NCBI GenBank assembly: GCA_002403905.1 | Contig: DHIR01000270.1 | Location: 1-14,706, forward strand | Reading direction: 5' to 3' | DNA length: 14,706 nucleotides | Origin: Mucilaginibacter sp. UBA4741 | GTDB taxonomy: Bacteria > Bacteroidota > Bacteroidia > Sphingobacteriales > Sphingobacteriaceae | Shown here: positions 6,955 through 14,600 of the stretch, one piece after another | Position numbering within the stretch: the stretch's first letter is position 1 | Layout of the letters: each line of letters starts with the position of its first letter | Position numbers and translations under genes: made by a program | The notes under the pieces: model-generated | What the model was told of the DNA's origin: nothing | What the model saw: the letters and a program-made list of their open reading frames with translations, nothing else | Databases searched by the model: none

Positions 6955-8988
6955 TTAAATAGTGATTTGAAATGAAAAACGGAACGAGCGCCCCGGCATA
7001 GGATAATCCTGCACTACCGCATAGCTCTTGTTAAAAATATTATTGACTTCGATAGATGTCGTTACCGGTAGTTTTTTCGACAGGAAATGATAAACCAACG
7101 AAACGTCGCTTACAGTATACTCCGGCATAAAATCTGCAGAGATATTATCATTAGCATAATAGCGTGCTGATGATATTAATTGGTTATAATACAAACCTAA
7201 TGCGCCGTAGTCTATACCTGTATTACAGGCAACAATATTTTTAGGGGTATATGGCAATTGGTTTAAGTAGATAGACGATGTTGGATCGGTTACGTTAAGC
7301 GCCAATTGATAAGTGTAATTAACAATTAATGATGCTTTCCATTTGTCGGATAGATTAGCTTGTGTTTTTATACCAACATCTAAACCCTCTATATCAACTT
7401 TACCGAAGTTTTGAATAGAACCGTTATAGGCATCCTTAGGTACAAATACAATTTTGTTGGTTACGTTGTTATAGTAAGCATCTGTAGTAAAGGTTACATA
7501 GCTTAAAAAACCGTTTAGGCTCTTGGTATAGCTTAAACCCAGATCATATTGCCTGGCGTACTCCGGTTTTAACCCAAGATTACCTATACCGCCATAATAC
7601 AGATCATTAAATGTTGGTGTGCGAAATATATGCTTATAAAACGCACGCACCTGGAAAGTAGAATTATCAAACGGTAACACAGAAGCCACTAATGTTGGCG
7701 AATAAACATTAGCCCCCGGCGATACTGTGCCGGACTTCACCGTCTCATTAATATTGGTATTTAATATACTACCCTGTAAATGTAGTTTACCCAGGTTTAA
7801 ATTGCTTGATAGTACATTTAATAACGTCATCCGTATTGGCGCAGCAAATGCATTGGGCACGTTGAAATCTTTATTCATATCGTTTATAGACAAATCGGCA
7901 GCATAGGCAACTTCCCAATTTGTTGTGATGTGATATGATAAAGCAGCCGATTGATAAAGCTCTCGCTGAATAAACTGTTGATCCAACTTACCAACAGCGT
8001 TGTTATAGTTAGGATTTAAATAACGCAGGTAGTTTCTTGATAGTTTGGTATTTAAAAGTAGATGCAGACCATGCTTCCAGATATGTTCGTACCCTGATTG
8101 GATAAAGATATCGCGGTTATATAATCTATCAGCAGGTATTGCTCCGCTATACAAAACAATACTACCCGGCAATCCCCTATCCGAATTATAAAAGTTAATA
8201 TGCAGGTTAAATTTATTACTATCGGATTTTGTCCAATACAAAGCACCATCAAATTGTCGGGCGGCTATATCGGCACTGGTGCGTGTTTGCTGAGTGATGT
8301 TTACGCCATTGTCAACATCGTATTTATATTTGCCATTGGCGTTTTCGGTATAGCCGTTTATCACAAACGACCAATTATTACTTAATCGCTGCTGCCATTG
8401 CAGCGTAGGGTTTATTAAACCAAAACTACCCGCTTTAATTCCGGCGGTTACTAGGTAAGGTTTTTCTGCGGATAAGTTGGGTTTTATGGTTTCAATTGAC
8501 AAAACACTGGCTGCTGCAAAAGCCCTTGCTGTTTGCAATATATTGGGCGGCTGCGCATTATATAGAGTGATCCTCTGAATACCGTTCACATTTAGTTTAC
8601 CCAAATCAACTTGCCCATTCTCGGCATCGTTAATCTGTATGCCGTCATACAAAATTGATGTATGGTTAGCGCCAAGCCCTCTAACCGACACCGTTTTTAA
8701 ACCACCTATACCGCCATAATCTTTAATAATAACACCTGAGAAATCGCGGATCGCATCGGCAACGTTAAAAGCGTTATAATGAATAAAATCATTTGCCGAA
8801 ATTGATTGTGATGGCACTATAACTTGTACCTGGGGGATAGTTGATGTGTTTACTTTAACTTCCTTTAGTTTTTTAGTGGTATCGCTTTGGGCAAAAAGAT
8901 CATTTACTGAACCCAAAAAGATCAATACCATAAAACATCCGGCCCAAAGTCCTTGATATTTAAAAGTGTACGATACTATTTTTTTCAT
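6955..8988 (-). CDS. btuB: BtuB-like TonB-dependent cobalamin receptor
   Basis: This 677-residue outer-membrane receptor imports cobalamin using TonB energy. It has a signal peptide ending near LFAQ (residue 34), a likely TonB box LKEVKV (41-46), a plug domain (about 55-170) with VRGLGANHTSILYDGIQIN (102-120) and DLGKLNVNGIQRI, and a 22-stranded-type barrel that ends in alternating aromatic/hydrophobic residues (SFRFSFQITI). There is no N-terminal carboxypeptidase-like domain of the SusC type, so it is a classical vitamin or siderophore receptor. The substrate is assigned from the cobalamin riboswitch in its leader and the BtuG-like gene 24 bases downstream. The start is placed at 8988 because it opens the signal peptide. 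A small hairpin lies 6 bases upstream of the ATG. Confidence 0.92.
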   Translation of the reverse strand: MKKIVSYTFKYQGLWAGCFMVLIFLGSVNDLFAQSDTTKKLKEVKVNTSTIPQVQVIVPSQSISANDFIHYNAFNVADAIRDFSGVIIKDYGGIGGLKTVSVRGLGANHTSILYDGIQINDAENGQVDLGKLNVNGIQRITLYNAQPPNILQTARAFAAASVLSIETIKPNLSAEKPYLVTAGIKAGSFGLINPTLQWQQRLSNNWSFVINGYTENANGKYKYDVDNGVNITQQTRTSADIAARQFDGALYWTKSDSNKFNLHINFYNSDRGLPGSIVLYSGAIPADRLYNRDIFIQSGYEHIWKHGLHLLLNTKLSRNYLRYLNPNYNNAVGKLDQQFIQRELYQSAALSYHITTNWEVAYAADLSINDMNKDFNVPNAFAAPIRMTLLNVLSSNLNLGKLHLQGSILNTNINETVKSGTVSPGANVYSPTLVASVLPFDNSTFQVRAFYKHIFRTPTFNDLYYGGIGNLGLKPEYARQYDLGLSYTKSLNGFLSYVTFTTDAYYNNVTNKIVFVPKDAYNGSIQNFGKVDIEGLDVGIKTQANLSDKWKASLIVNYTYQLALNVTDPTSSIYLNQLPYTPKNIVACNTGIDYGALGLYYNQLISSARYYANDNISADFMPEYTVSDVSLVYHFLSKKLPVTTSIEVNNIFNKSYAVVQDYPMPGRSFRFSFQITI

Positions 8989-8994
8989 GCCTGA

Positions 8995-9011
8995 TGTAAG
9001 TAAATCTTACA
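8995..9011 (-). promoter_or_regulatory. Start-proximal hairpin, candidate riboswitch expression platform
   Basis: On the minus strand TGTAAG pairs with CTTACA around a 5-base loop (ATTTA), 6 bases before the receptor ATG at 8988. An outer CCTG (9020-9017) / CAGG (8993-8990) pair can extend it. No U-run follows, so control of translation initiation is more likely than transcription termination. That is inference. Confidence 0.4.
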
Positions 9012-9112
9012 GCATACAGGAATAGTAACAATGGAATGAAAATACGCTGGTTTTACAGGAGAGTATCTCACATCCAAGCTTCAATCCCCGAAAGCTGTGA
9101 ATAATATAAATA

Positions 9113-9287
9113 CTTTGGCAGGTCTTCTGACTTACTCCCCTTTCGTCCCGTCTTCCCATCCACCTGAGCGAATAGTGACTAATGAATAGACTATGGTTAT
9201 GGAGCTTACAGCTGCGGGACAGTTACAGAATTACACTGTATTCCCTTTTAATTCTTTAACAATTGGTATTGTTAAAGAAACCTAAAG
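9113..9287 (-). ncRNA. Cobalamin riboswitch
   Basis: The minus strand carries the conserved aptamer elements in order: an AGGGAAT block (9246-9240), the B12-box type sequence ACTGTCCCGCAGCTGTAA (9223-9206), a GTCACT-like element (about 9182-9175), a GGGAAG then GACGAAAG stretch (about 9156-9139), and AGTCAGAAGACCTGCC (9133-9118). The closing stem pairs CUUU-A-GGU (9287-9280) with GCC-AAAG near 9120-9113. Cobalamin binding normally lowers expression of downstream uptake genes. The next gene is a BtuB-like receptor, which fits. An additional perfect hairpin is inserted near the 5' end. Confidence 0.93.
9252..9279 (-). repeat. Perfect 12-bp hairpin within the riboswitch 5' region
   Basis: TTCTTTAACAAT (9252-9263) and ATTGTTAAAGAA (9268-9279) are exact inverted copies with a 4-base loop (TGGT). 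In the RNA it falls between the 5' strand of the closing stem and the GGGAAT block, where variable insertions are tolerated. Confidence 0.7.
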
Positions 9288-9292
9288 CATTG

Positions 9293-9323
9293 CAAAAGTA
9301 GCATAACAATTGATAACTGCAAA
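9293..9323 (-). promoter_or_regulatory. Promoter of the cobalamin operon
   Basis: On the minus strand TTTG (9323-9320), a 19-base spacer and TACTTTTG (9300-9293) match the Bacteroidota housekeeping promoter (TTTG, about 19 bases, TAnnTTTG). The expected start of transcription, about 6 bases on, falls at about 9287, exactly the first base of the riboswitch closing stem. This agreement supports both calls. Confidence 0.75.
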
Positions 9324-9406
9324 GCCCATAACCCTATTTAATTTCATTAAAACAAAACCCTAAAGCACTATAACTGTTCATTGTATATCTATCTATTTAA
9401 AATATT

Positions 9407-10174
9407 ATGACAACAGCAGCATTAAATCCGGTAAAACGGTACAATACATATAAAGAACCCGGGGTGATAAATTTAAACTGGCCCGAGCGCTATATTTCTA
9501 TCGCCACTGGTGTAAAACTTACCTTTTCGGGATTAGGTAATTTATTTTCGAGCCCTTTAATTAGTATTTTAAAATTGGGCGCAGGCGGATACTTATTAAA
9601 TCGCGGTGTTAGCGGCCATTGCGCCATTTATTCAAAAATTGGTAAGAATACACATGAGCCGGTTAACATTAATATCAGGACAGCGTTTACCATTAACAAA
9701 CCACGGCAGGAAGTTTATAAATTTTGGCGTCAACTGGATAACCTGCCACTGTTTATGAATCACCTTGAAAATATAGAATTACTTGATGATACCCGCTCAC
9801 ATTGGGTACTTAAATTGCCTACCGGTGTAGGCACTGTTAGCTGGGATGCCGAAATTGTAAAAGATAAACCCGGCGAAATGATCGGTTGGAGTTCATTACC
9901 CAATTCTATAATTGATAACGCGGGCAAAGTGTTTTTCAGGGATAGCCTGGATGGCAAAGGCACTTTGGTTGATGTGATTATAACCTACCAACCGCCCGCA
10001 GGTGGTGTTGGGGCAAGTATAGCACATATACTCAATCCTTTGTTTAAAAACATAGTGGATAATGATGTACGAAACTTCAAGCAATACATGGATCTGGAAA
10101 ATACTTTAAAACCGGTTGCGCATAATGGCCATTCGCATAAGTCAGCAACACATAAATCGGTAGCGCATAAATAA
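9407..10174 (+). CDS. SRPBCC-family protein with DUF2892-like N-terminal domain
   Basis: This 255-residue protein joins two regions. Residues about 20-75 (LNWPERYISIATGVKL, then a Gly-rich hydrophobic stretch and GYLLNRGVSGHCAIY) resemble the DUF2892/YgaP-type small membrane domain. Residues about 88-232 are an SRPBCC (START-like, polyketide cyclase/dehydrase) fold: a strand with AFTINKPRQEVYKFWRQLDNLPLFM, then WVLKLPTGVGTVSWDAEI, GWSSLPNSIIDNAGKVFF and a final long helix. SRPBCC domains form a deep pocket for hydrophobic ligands; the ligand here is unknown. The C-terminal 18 residues are a His/Lys/Ser-rich tail (HNGHSHKSATHKSVAHK). It diverges from the cobalamin operon and ends at a strong bidirectional terminator. 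A role in envelope or stress physiology is only a guess. Confidence 0.85.
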   Translation: MTTAALNPVKRYNTYKEPGVINLNWPERYISIATGVKLTFSGLGNLFSSPLISILKLGAGGYLLNRGVSGHCAIYSKIGKNTHEPVNINIRTAFTINKPRQEVYKFWRQLDNLPLFMNHLENIELLDDTRSHWVLKLPTGVGTVSWDAEIVKDKPGEMIGWSSLPNSIIDNAGKVFFRDSLDGKGTLVDVIITYQPPAGGVGASIAHILNPLFKNIVDNDVRNFKQYMDLENTLKPVAHNGHSHKSATHKSVAHK

Positions 10175-10190
10175 ACTCACAAAAGTTTTG

Positions 10191-10231
10191 TAAATGATAA
10201 AGCCCCACAAATAGCGGGGCTTTATCATTTA
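10191..10231. terminator. Strong bidirectional terminator
   Basis: TAAATGATAAAGCCCC (10191-10206) and GGGGCTTTATCATTTA (10216-10231) are exact inverted copies, a 16-base-pair stem with a 9-base loop. It lies between the stops of two convergent genes (10174 plus, 10242 minus). A/U-rich outer stems on both sides fit use in both directions. Confidence 0.85.
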
Positions 10232-10241
10232 TTGCTGATTA

Positions 10242-11546
10242 TTAATTGGCTTTAAAACCGTACTTGTCACTAAACTTTTTGTAAAGCTGTTTATGCAGGT
10301 TATCCAGGTTAATATTCCTTCCCTGTATAAATGCGGCATCAACATTTAGTGTGATCATGTCCAGCGCATCGCCTTCTGAAATAAATAGGTTGGCATCTTT
10401 GCCTGTTTCCAATGTCCCGGTGGTTTTATCTATACCTAATATTTTAGCGTTGTTAATGGTGATCATACTTAAAGCCTGCTCTTTGGTTAATCCATAGCCA
10501 ACAGCCTGACCTGCTTCGAAAGGCAAGTTACGCTGGCGCCAAAAACCGATGCCGGTTAAGCCATATAATACGCCTGCATCCTGTAGTATTTTTGGCAATT
10601 TATAAGGCAGATAAACATCATCTTCATCCCTTGCAGGTAAAGTTTGAGTTTCTTTTATAATAACCGGCACATTATTCTGCTTTAAAAGATTGGTAACCAA
10701 ATATGATTCCTTACCCCCTACTATAACTGCTTGTACGCCTAGTTTATTAGCAAATGTTACCGCCTCAATGATCTCTTTAGCGCCATCAACATTTACAAAT
10801 AGTTTCTTGGTACCATTAAATAAACCTTTCATAGCTTCAAAGCGCAAGTTGATCACCTCAGGCTTAGTTTCGCTATACGCTTTTGCCTCGTTAAACAAGT
10901 TATTTACCGCATCCATAGCTTTTAGTCTTGCTTCGTCTGGCGATTCTGCTCCCGGTATTGCTACTACAGGTCCTCTTCTGCGGCCTGCTCTTACAACCGG
11001 CCAATTTAAATGTATGGCTATATCAGTTTTATAAGCCGCGTCTTCCCAGTTCCATGCATCCAGTTGCACTACGGATGATTGCCCGGTTAACAAGCCACCG
11101 TTTGGAGTTGGTTGGGCCAGTAATATTCCGTTTGAGCGAATTGTTGGAATCACCTTCGAATCTGTATTATAAGCTACAATCGAACGCACATTGGGGTTAA
11201 GATCGCCGGTTTCTTCATCATCAACCGTTCCTTTTGCGCCTTCTTCTATCTCAACTAATCCTAAAGTAGTAACCGGGCAAATAAAGCCCGGATAAACCTG
11301 TTTACCCGCTGCGTTAATGATCTCGGCACCGCTAGTGTTAGGTGCAGTGCCTTCGCCAATAGAGGTGATTTTTCCTTTATCAAAGGCAATATATCCGTTA
11401 TTAATTACCTGCCCGTTACCAATGTGTAAAGTAGCACCGGTAATAATTATCGGCTTTGATTGTGGTTTGGCAGGCGATATGGTAGCCTGCGCATACGTAA
11501 GGACCGTGCTTAGCAATAATCCTCCAAAAATTAATATCCTTTTCAT
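10242..11546 (-). CDS. Secreted amidohydrolase-family protein, metal site not conserved
   Basis: This protein of 434 residues (from the ATG at 11546) has a signal peptide, MKRILIFGG to LTYAQA. The frame is open to 11594, but that extension overlaps the upstream gene and lacks a signal. It shows the amidohydrolase layout: an N-terminal beta-sandwich part (ATLHIGNGQVINNGYIAFDKG), the entry strand GKQVYPGFICPVTTLGL, a TIM-barrel region, and the C-terminal part with LGIDKTTGTLETGKDANLFI. The usual HxH metal motif after the PGF/PGL strand is replaced by CPVTT, so classical metal-dependent hydrolysis is doubtful. It begins 10 bases after the stop of the tandem amidohydrolase gene, so the two form one operon and may act as partners, for example on peptides or cyclic amides in the periplasm. 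The substrate is unknown. Confidence 0.85.
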   Translation of the reverse strand: MKRILIFGGLLLSTVLTYAQATISPAKPQSKPIIITGATLHIGNGQVINNGYIAFDKGKITSIGEGTAPNTSGAEIINAAGKQVYPGFICPVTTLGLVEIEEGAKGTVDDEETGDLNPNVRSIVAYNTDSKVIPTIRSNGILLAQPTPNGGLLTGQSSVVQLDAWNWEDAAYKTDIAIHLNWPVVRAGRRRGPVVAIPGAESPDEARLKAMDAVNNLFNEAKAYSETKPEVINLRFEAMKGLFNGTKKLFVNVDGAKEIIEAVTFANKLGVQAVIVGGKESYLVTNLLKQNNVPVIIKETQTLPARDEDDVYLPYKLPKILQDAGVLYGLTGIGFWRQRNLPFEAGQAVGYGLTKEQALSMITINNAKILGIDKTTGTLETGKDANLFISEGDALDMITLNVDAAFIQGRNINLDNLHKQLYKKFSDKYGFKAN

Positions 11547-11556
11547 CTTATTGATC

Positions 11557-12045
11557 CTATTTCTTGTTAAGCATTTCGTTATAACTATCAGCAACCACGT
11601 AGGCCCCTTCTTCTATATCATCGCAAGTATAACCGGGGCGCCTTCCGCCGCCACCTGTCGGTCTTTGTGTTGCAGCCCCCTTATTTTTAGCTTCAAGCAT
11701 TTTTTGAATGATACGGCCTTCATCAGCTTTTAAGGCTTTTTGTTTGGCGGCATCTTTTTCATAATCCCAATAAGCAATACCATCAACATAAGTTTTCTCG
11801 GCAACAGCGTAGATAGATAATGGATCAGTCGACCAAACTACCAGATCAGCATCTTTACCCGGTTTAATACTGCCTACTTTATTATCAACATGCAGCATTT
11901 TTGCAGGATTAAGGGTAACCAGTTTCAATGCATCTTCTTCGCTCATGTGGCCATAAGTAACCGCTTTACCGGCTTCCTGGTTAAGGCGGCGAGCCATTTC
12001 TTCATCGTCAGAGTTGAACGCGGTAACTATACCCATTTCATGCAT
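11557..12045 (-). pseudogene. C-terminal fragment of frameshifted tandem amidohydrolase
   Basis: This open frame of 162 codons is the continuation of the large amidohydrolase upstream. It opens with MHEMGIVTAFNSDDEEMARRL, in which the Asp pair is the expected metal/catalytic Asp region of the barrel. It then has the family's closing signature (LVTLNPAKMLHVDN, VGSIKPGKDADLVVW, VDGIAYWD) and a Gly/Arg-rich tail (TGGGGRRPGY). It has no signal peptide and would not fold as an enzyme alone. Joining it to the upstream frame by one inserted base at 12060/12061 gives a protein of 1014 residues with the local sequence DAIP-YNGKIMHEMG. It overlaps the upstream frame by 19 bases. An automatic caller may list it as a separate amidohydrolase. 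Confidence 0.85.
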
Positions 12046-14600
12046 GATCTTACCATTATAGGTATCGCATCAGAAACTTCGCTTTTATAGGCCCACCAAT
12101 CAGAGAATGTAGAACCGGCAATATTATGGGCTTTCATTTTATCGGCCACTTTATAACCTTCCAAAATGTGTGTAAAGGTATTTACATGGAAGCCCATTGA
12201 ATCGGCAACATGGATCAACATGTTTATTTCTGACTGTACATAAGAGTGGCAAGTGATAAAGCGCTTGTTATCCAAGATCTCAACCAAAGCTTCTAACTCC
12301 AGGTCACGGCGAACGTGATTGCCTTTTACGGCGCGTGCAGCTTTATACTCCTTAGCACGGGTAAATGCATCAACATACACTTGCTCCACACCCATTCGTG
12401 ATTGCGGAAAGCGTGTATTTGGGCCGGGTTGTACATTAAAGTTACTTTGCTTTACGTTTTCGCCTAACGCGAATTTGATAAAGCCGTCAGCACCTTCAAA
12501 CTTCATTTGCTCTGGCAATACACCCCAGCGATGTTTGATCAGCATGGTTTGGCCACCAACCGGGTTAGCCGAGCCATGCAGGATATGCGAGGTAGTAACC
12601 CCACCTGCTAACTGACGATATAAGTTAATATCTTCAGAGTCAAGCACATCACCAACCCGCACTTCGGATGTTACGGCTTGGGTGCCTTCGTTAATACCAC
12701 CGGTGGCTGCAATATGCGAGTGTTCATCAACAATACCGGCTGTAATGTGCTTGCCGGTTGCATCAATAACTTTAGCATTACCTGGTGCCAGGTTCTTGCC
12801 TACGGCTTTAATTTTACCGTTTTCAATTAATACATCCGCATTTTTAAGGATACCTTCTTTCTCGTTTGTCCAAACGGTTGCATTTTTAAATAGTACCGTT
12901 TCGGCAGTCGGCAGTTCGGCATTACCAAATGCTGCAAACGGGTAAACTACCGGGCCCGCGGTTAAATTAGGCTTAGGTGCTTCAGGACGGTTAGTAGTTG
13001 GTACCGGGCCTGAATAAACAGCCGCCCAATTAGTAGATGTTCCATCAGGCAATATCGCGCCGCCGCTTAATGTTATCGGCGAAGTGTTTGAAATATAACC
13101 ACTTAAACGGATATTTCCTGCCGGATTGGCTTTTAGATCAAAATATAAACTAACCATATCGCCTGTACGGGTGAAAGTTCCACGGGCACGCACACTGTCT
13201 GTACCGCTGCGTTGAACAGCTAGTTCGTATGAACCGGGATTACCGCTAACTCTCAGGGTTATACCGGCTAAACCATCTCCTGATAATTTATACGATCCGG
13301 CCAGGTTTATCGGGCTTACACGGCTCACAACATATTGTCTGCCTTCTACCCAGTTTTCGTAAATAACGTTTTCTTTTTTAAACAGGCCATCAGATGTTAT
13401 GATAAAGTTGGCCATTTTGCCTTTGGCTAGTGTGCCTATTTTATCTGATACGCCCAACATTTCTGCAGGGATCTCAGTTAGAGATTTTAATGCTTGTGTT
13501 TCACTTAATCCATGGTCAATTGCAGTACGCAGGTTTGTCCAAAAATCGCGGGCGTTAGCTATTCCGTATGATGTGATGGCAAAACGAATAGCCGCTTTTT
13601 CCATTATGGCCGGATTATTTGGCGCCAGTTCCCAGTCTTTCAACTGTTCGTATGTTACTTTTCGTGCCTGTAATGGGTCTTCCACATCAAACGCATCAGG
13701 GAAAGTAAGCGGGATAATGAAACTACTGCCGGTTGCCTTCATGGCATCAATACGGCGATATTCGTCACCATCTGTTTTAAAAATATATTTCTTTCCAAAC
13801 TCCTTAGCTATTTTATCAGCACGTAATACACTTAGCGGGTCTGTAGCCTCAAATATTTGAGGTAAAGATTGTGTGCGATTAAACTCGGCTAATGAAATAT
13901 TATACTCTTCTTTTTGTGAGCCGTACCACTGGCCATCTAAATAGGTTTGACGTATTAAAGCAATGCTACCCATTAATGATGATGGATAATTAGTTGCCGC
14001 AGTACCTTTGGTGAACGAATAATGTGCCGCGGCTTCTTCGTTCAGCATCACCAGGTTATCGCGTTCATCGCCTAAAGAGGCTACTACGGATGTACCACGA
14101 GCAATACCATCATGTATTAATGATTGTACCGCACCAAAGCCGTTCTTTTTCATCGCCTCAGCCTTTGTCGCATCCACATGGAATATCGATTTCACGTTCA
14201 TTTCAGGACGGATAGCTTCATTCCATCCATAAGCGCCGGGTTTTGTTGAAACCGGGGTTGCGGTACGTGTAAATCCGGCAAATGCTTGTCTTGGGGCATC
14301 CGGTAAACCGTAGGTGGTGTAAGCATCTATCAATCCGGGATAAATATATTTTCCTTTCAGATCAATAACCACATAACCTTTGGGGATAGTTGCAGCCGGG
14401 CCTACAGATTCAATTATCCGGTCTTTAACCAATAGAGTACCGTTCGGAATTGTTTGTTGTGCACTTACAACAATGGTAGCGTTGGTAAATGCATACAATC
14501 CTGGTCGGATATCCTGCACTCCATTTACCGGGTAGGTTTGTTGCGCCCTTGCGAAATTGCATAACAGTGCGGCAAACCCATAAAGTAAGAGTTTCTTCAT
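12027..14600 (-). CDS. Tandem-domain secreted amidohydrolase, N-terminal 857 residues (frameshifted)
   Basis: The protein starts with a signal peptide (MKKLLLYGFAALLCNFARAQ). Residues about 22-425 are a first amidohydrolase domain, recognisable from KGKYIYPGLIDAYTTYG and IGTLAKGKMANFII, but without the HxH metal motif. Residues about 432-530 form a beta-rich linker. Residues from about 565 are a second amidohydrolase domain with intact ligands: HSH at 627-629, His785 (CHSY) and His811 (FTHILEGYK). The reading frame matches the family to Pro847 and then runs through ten unrelated residues (IMVRSCMKWV) to a stop, because one base appears to be missing at 12060/12061. Full length would be 11557-14600, 1014 residues. 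It may be a sequencing error or a real mutation. Family members are secreted metal-dependent hydrolases of amide bonds; the substrate is unknown. Confidence 0.88.
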   Translation of the reverse strand: MKKLLLYGFAALLCNFARAQQTYPVNGVQDIRPGLYAFTNATIVVSAQQTIPNGTLLVKDRIIESVGPAATIPKGYVVIDLKGKYIYPGLIDAYTTYGLPDAPRQAFAGFTRTATPVSTKPGAYGWNEAIRPEMNVKSIFHVDATKAEAMKKNGFGAVQSLIHDGIARGTSVVASLGDERDNLVMLNEEAAAHYSFTKGTAATNYPSSLMGSIALIRQTYLDGQWYGSQKEEYNISLAEFNRTQSLPQIFEATDPLSVLRADKIAKEFGKKYIFKTDGDEYRRIDAMKATGSSFIIPLTFPDAFDVEDPLQARKVTYEQLKDWELAPNNPAIMEKAAIRFAITSYGIANARDFWTNLRTAIDHGLSETQALKSLTEIPAEMLGVSDKIGTLAKGKMANFIITSDGLFKKENVIYENWVEGRQYVVSRVSPINLAGSYKLSGDGLAGITLRVSGNPGSYELAVQRSGTDSVRARGTFTRTGDMVSLYFDLKANPAGNIRLSGYISNTSPITLSGGAILPDGTSTNWAAVYSGPVPTTNRPEAPKPNLTAGPVVYPFAAFGNAELPTAETVLFKNATVWTNEKEGILKNADVLIENGKIKAVGKNLAPGNAKVIDATGKHITAGIVDEHSHIAATGGINEGTQAVTSEVRVGDVLDSEDINLYRQLAGGVTTSHILHGSANPVGGQTMLIKHRWGVLPEQMKFEGADGFIKFALGENVKQSNFNVQPGPNTRFPQSRMGVEQVYVDAFTRAKEYKAARAVKGNHVRRDLELEALVEILDNKRFITCHSYVQSEINMLIHVADSMGFHVNTFTHILEGYKVADKMKAHNIAGSTFSDWWAYKSEVSDAIPIMVRSCMKWV
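12060..12061 (-). other. Probable one-base deletion (frameshift site)
   Basis: On the minus strand the sequence reads GATGCGATACC|TATAATGGT. One extra base after CC restores D-A-I-P-Y-N-G and joins two otherwise perfect halves. The combined length with that base (3045) divides by three. No slippery heptamer is present, which argues against programmed frameshifting. Confidence 0.8.

Larger units (their letters stand above)
8989..9406. other. Divergent intergenic region holding the B12 riboswitch and promoter
   Basis: These 418 bases separate the cobalamin operon (minus) from the SRPBCC gene (plus). They contain, read on the minus strand, the promoter, the aptamer and a leader of about 120 bases with hairpins before the receptor ATG. 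Bases 9324-9406 must hold the plus-strand promoter, but I find no convincing TAnnTTTG element there. Confidence 0.75.

Noticed and set aside
11317..11733. Plus-strand open frame of 138 codons opposite the amidohydrolase genes
   Set aside because: It is antisense to two well-supported family members. Its hydrophobic, Pro-rich composition is typical of a reverse-complement shadow.
12027..12070. Programmed ribosomal frameshift as explanation for the split amidohydrolase
   Set aside because: Joining the frames would need a -1 shift at ATA CCT ATA, which is not a slippery heptamer. No downstream pseudoknot or stem is evident.
13399..13860. Plus-strand open frame of 153 codons inside the large amidohydrolase
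   Set aside because: It is antisense to a conserved domain, has no start signals and matches no family.
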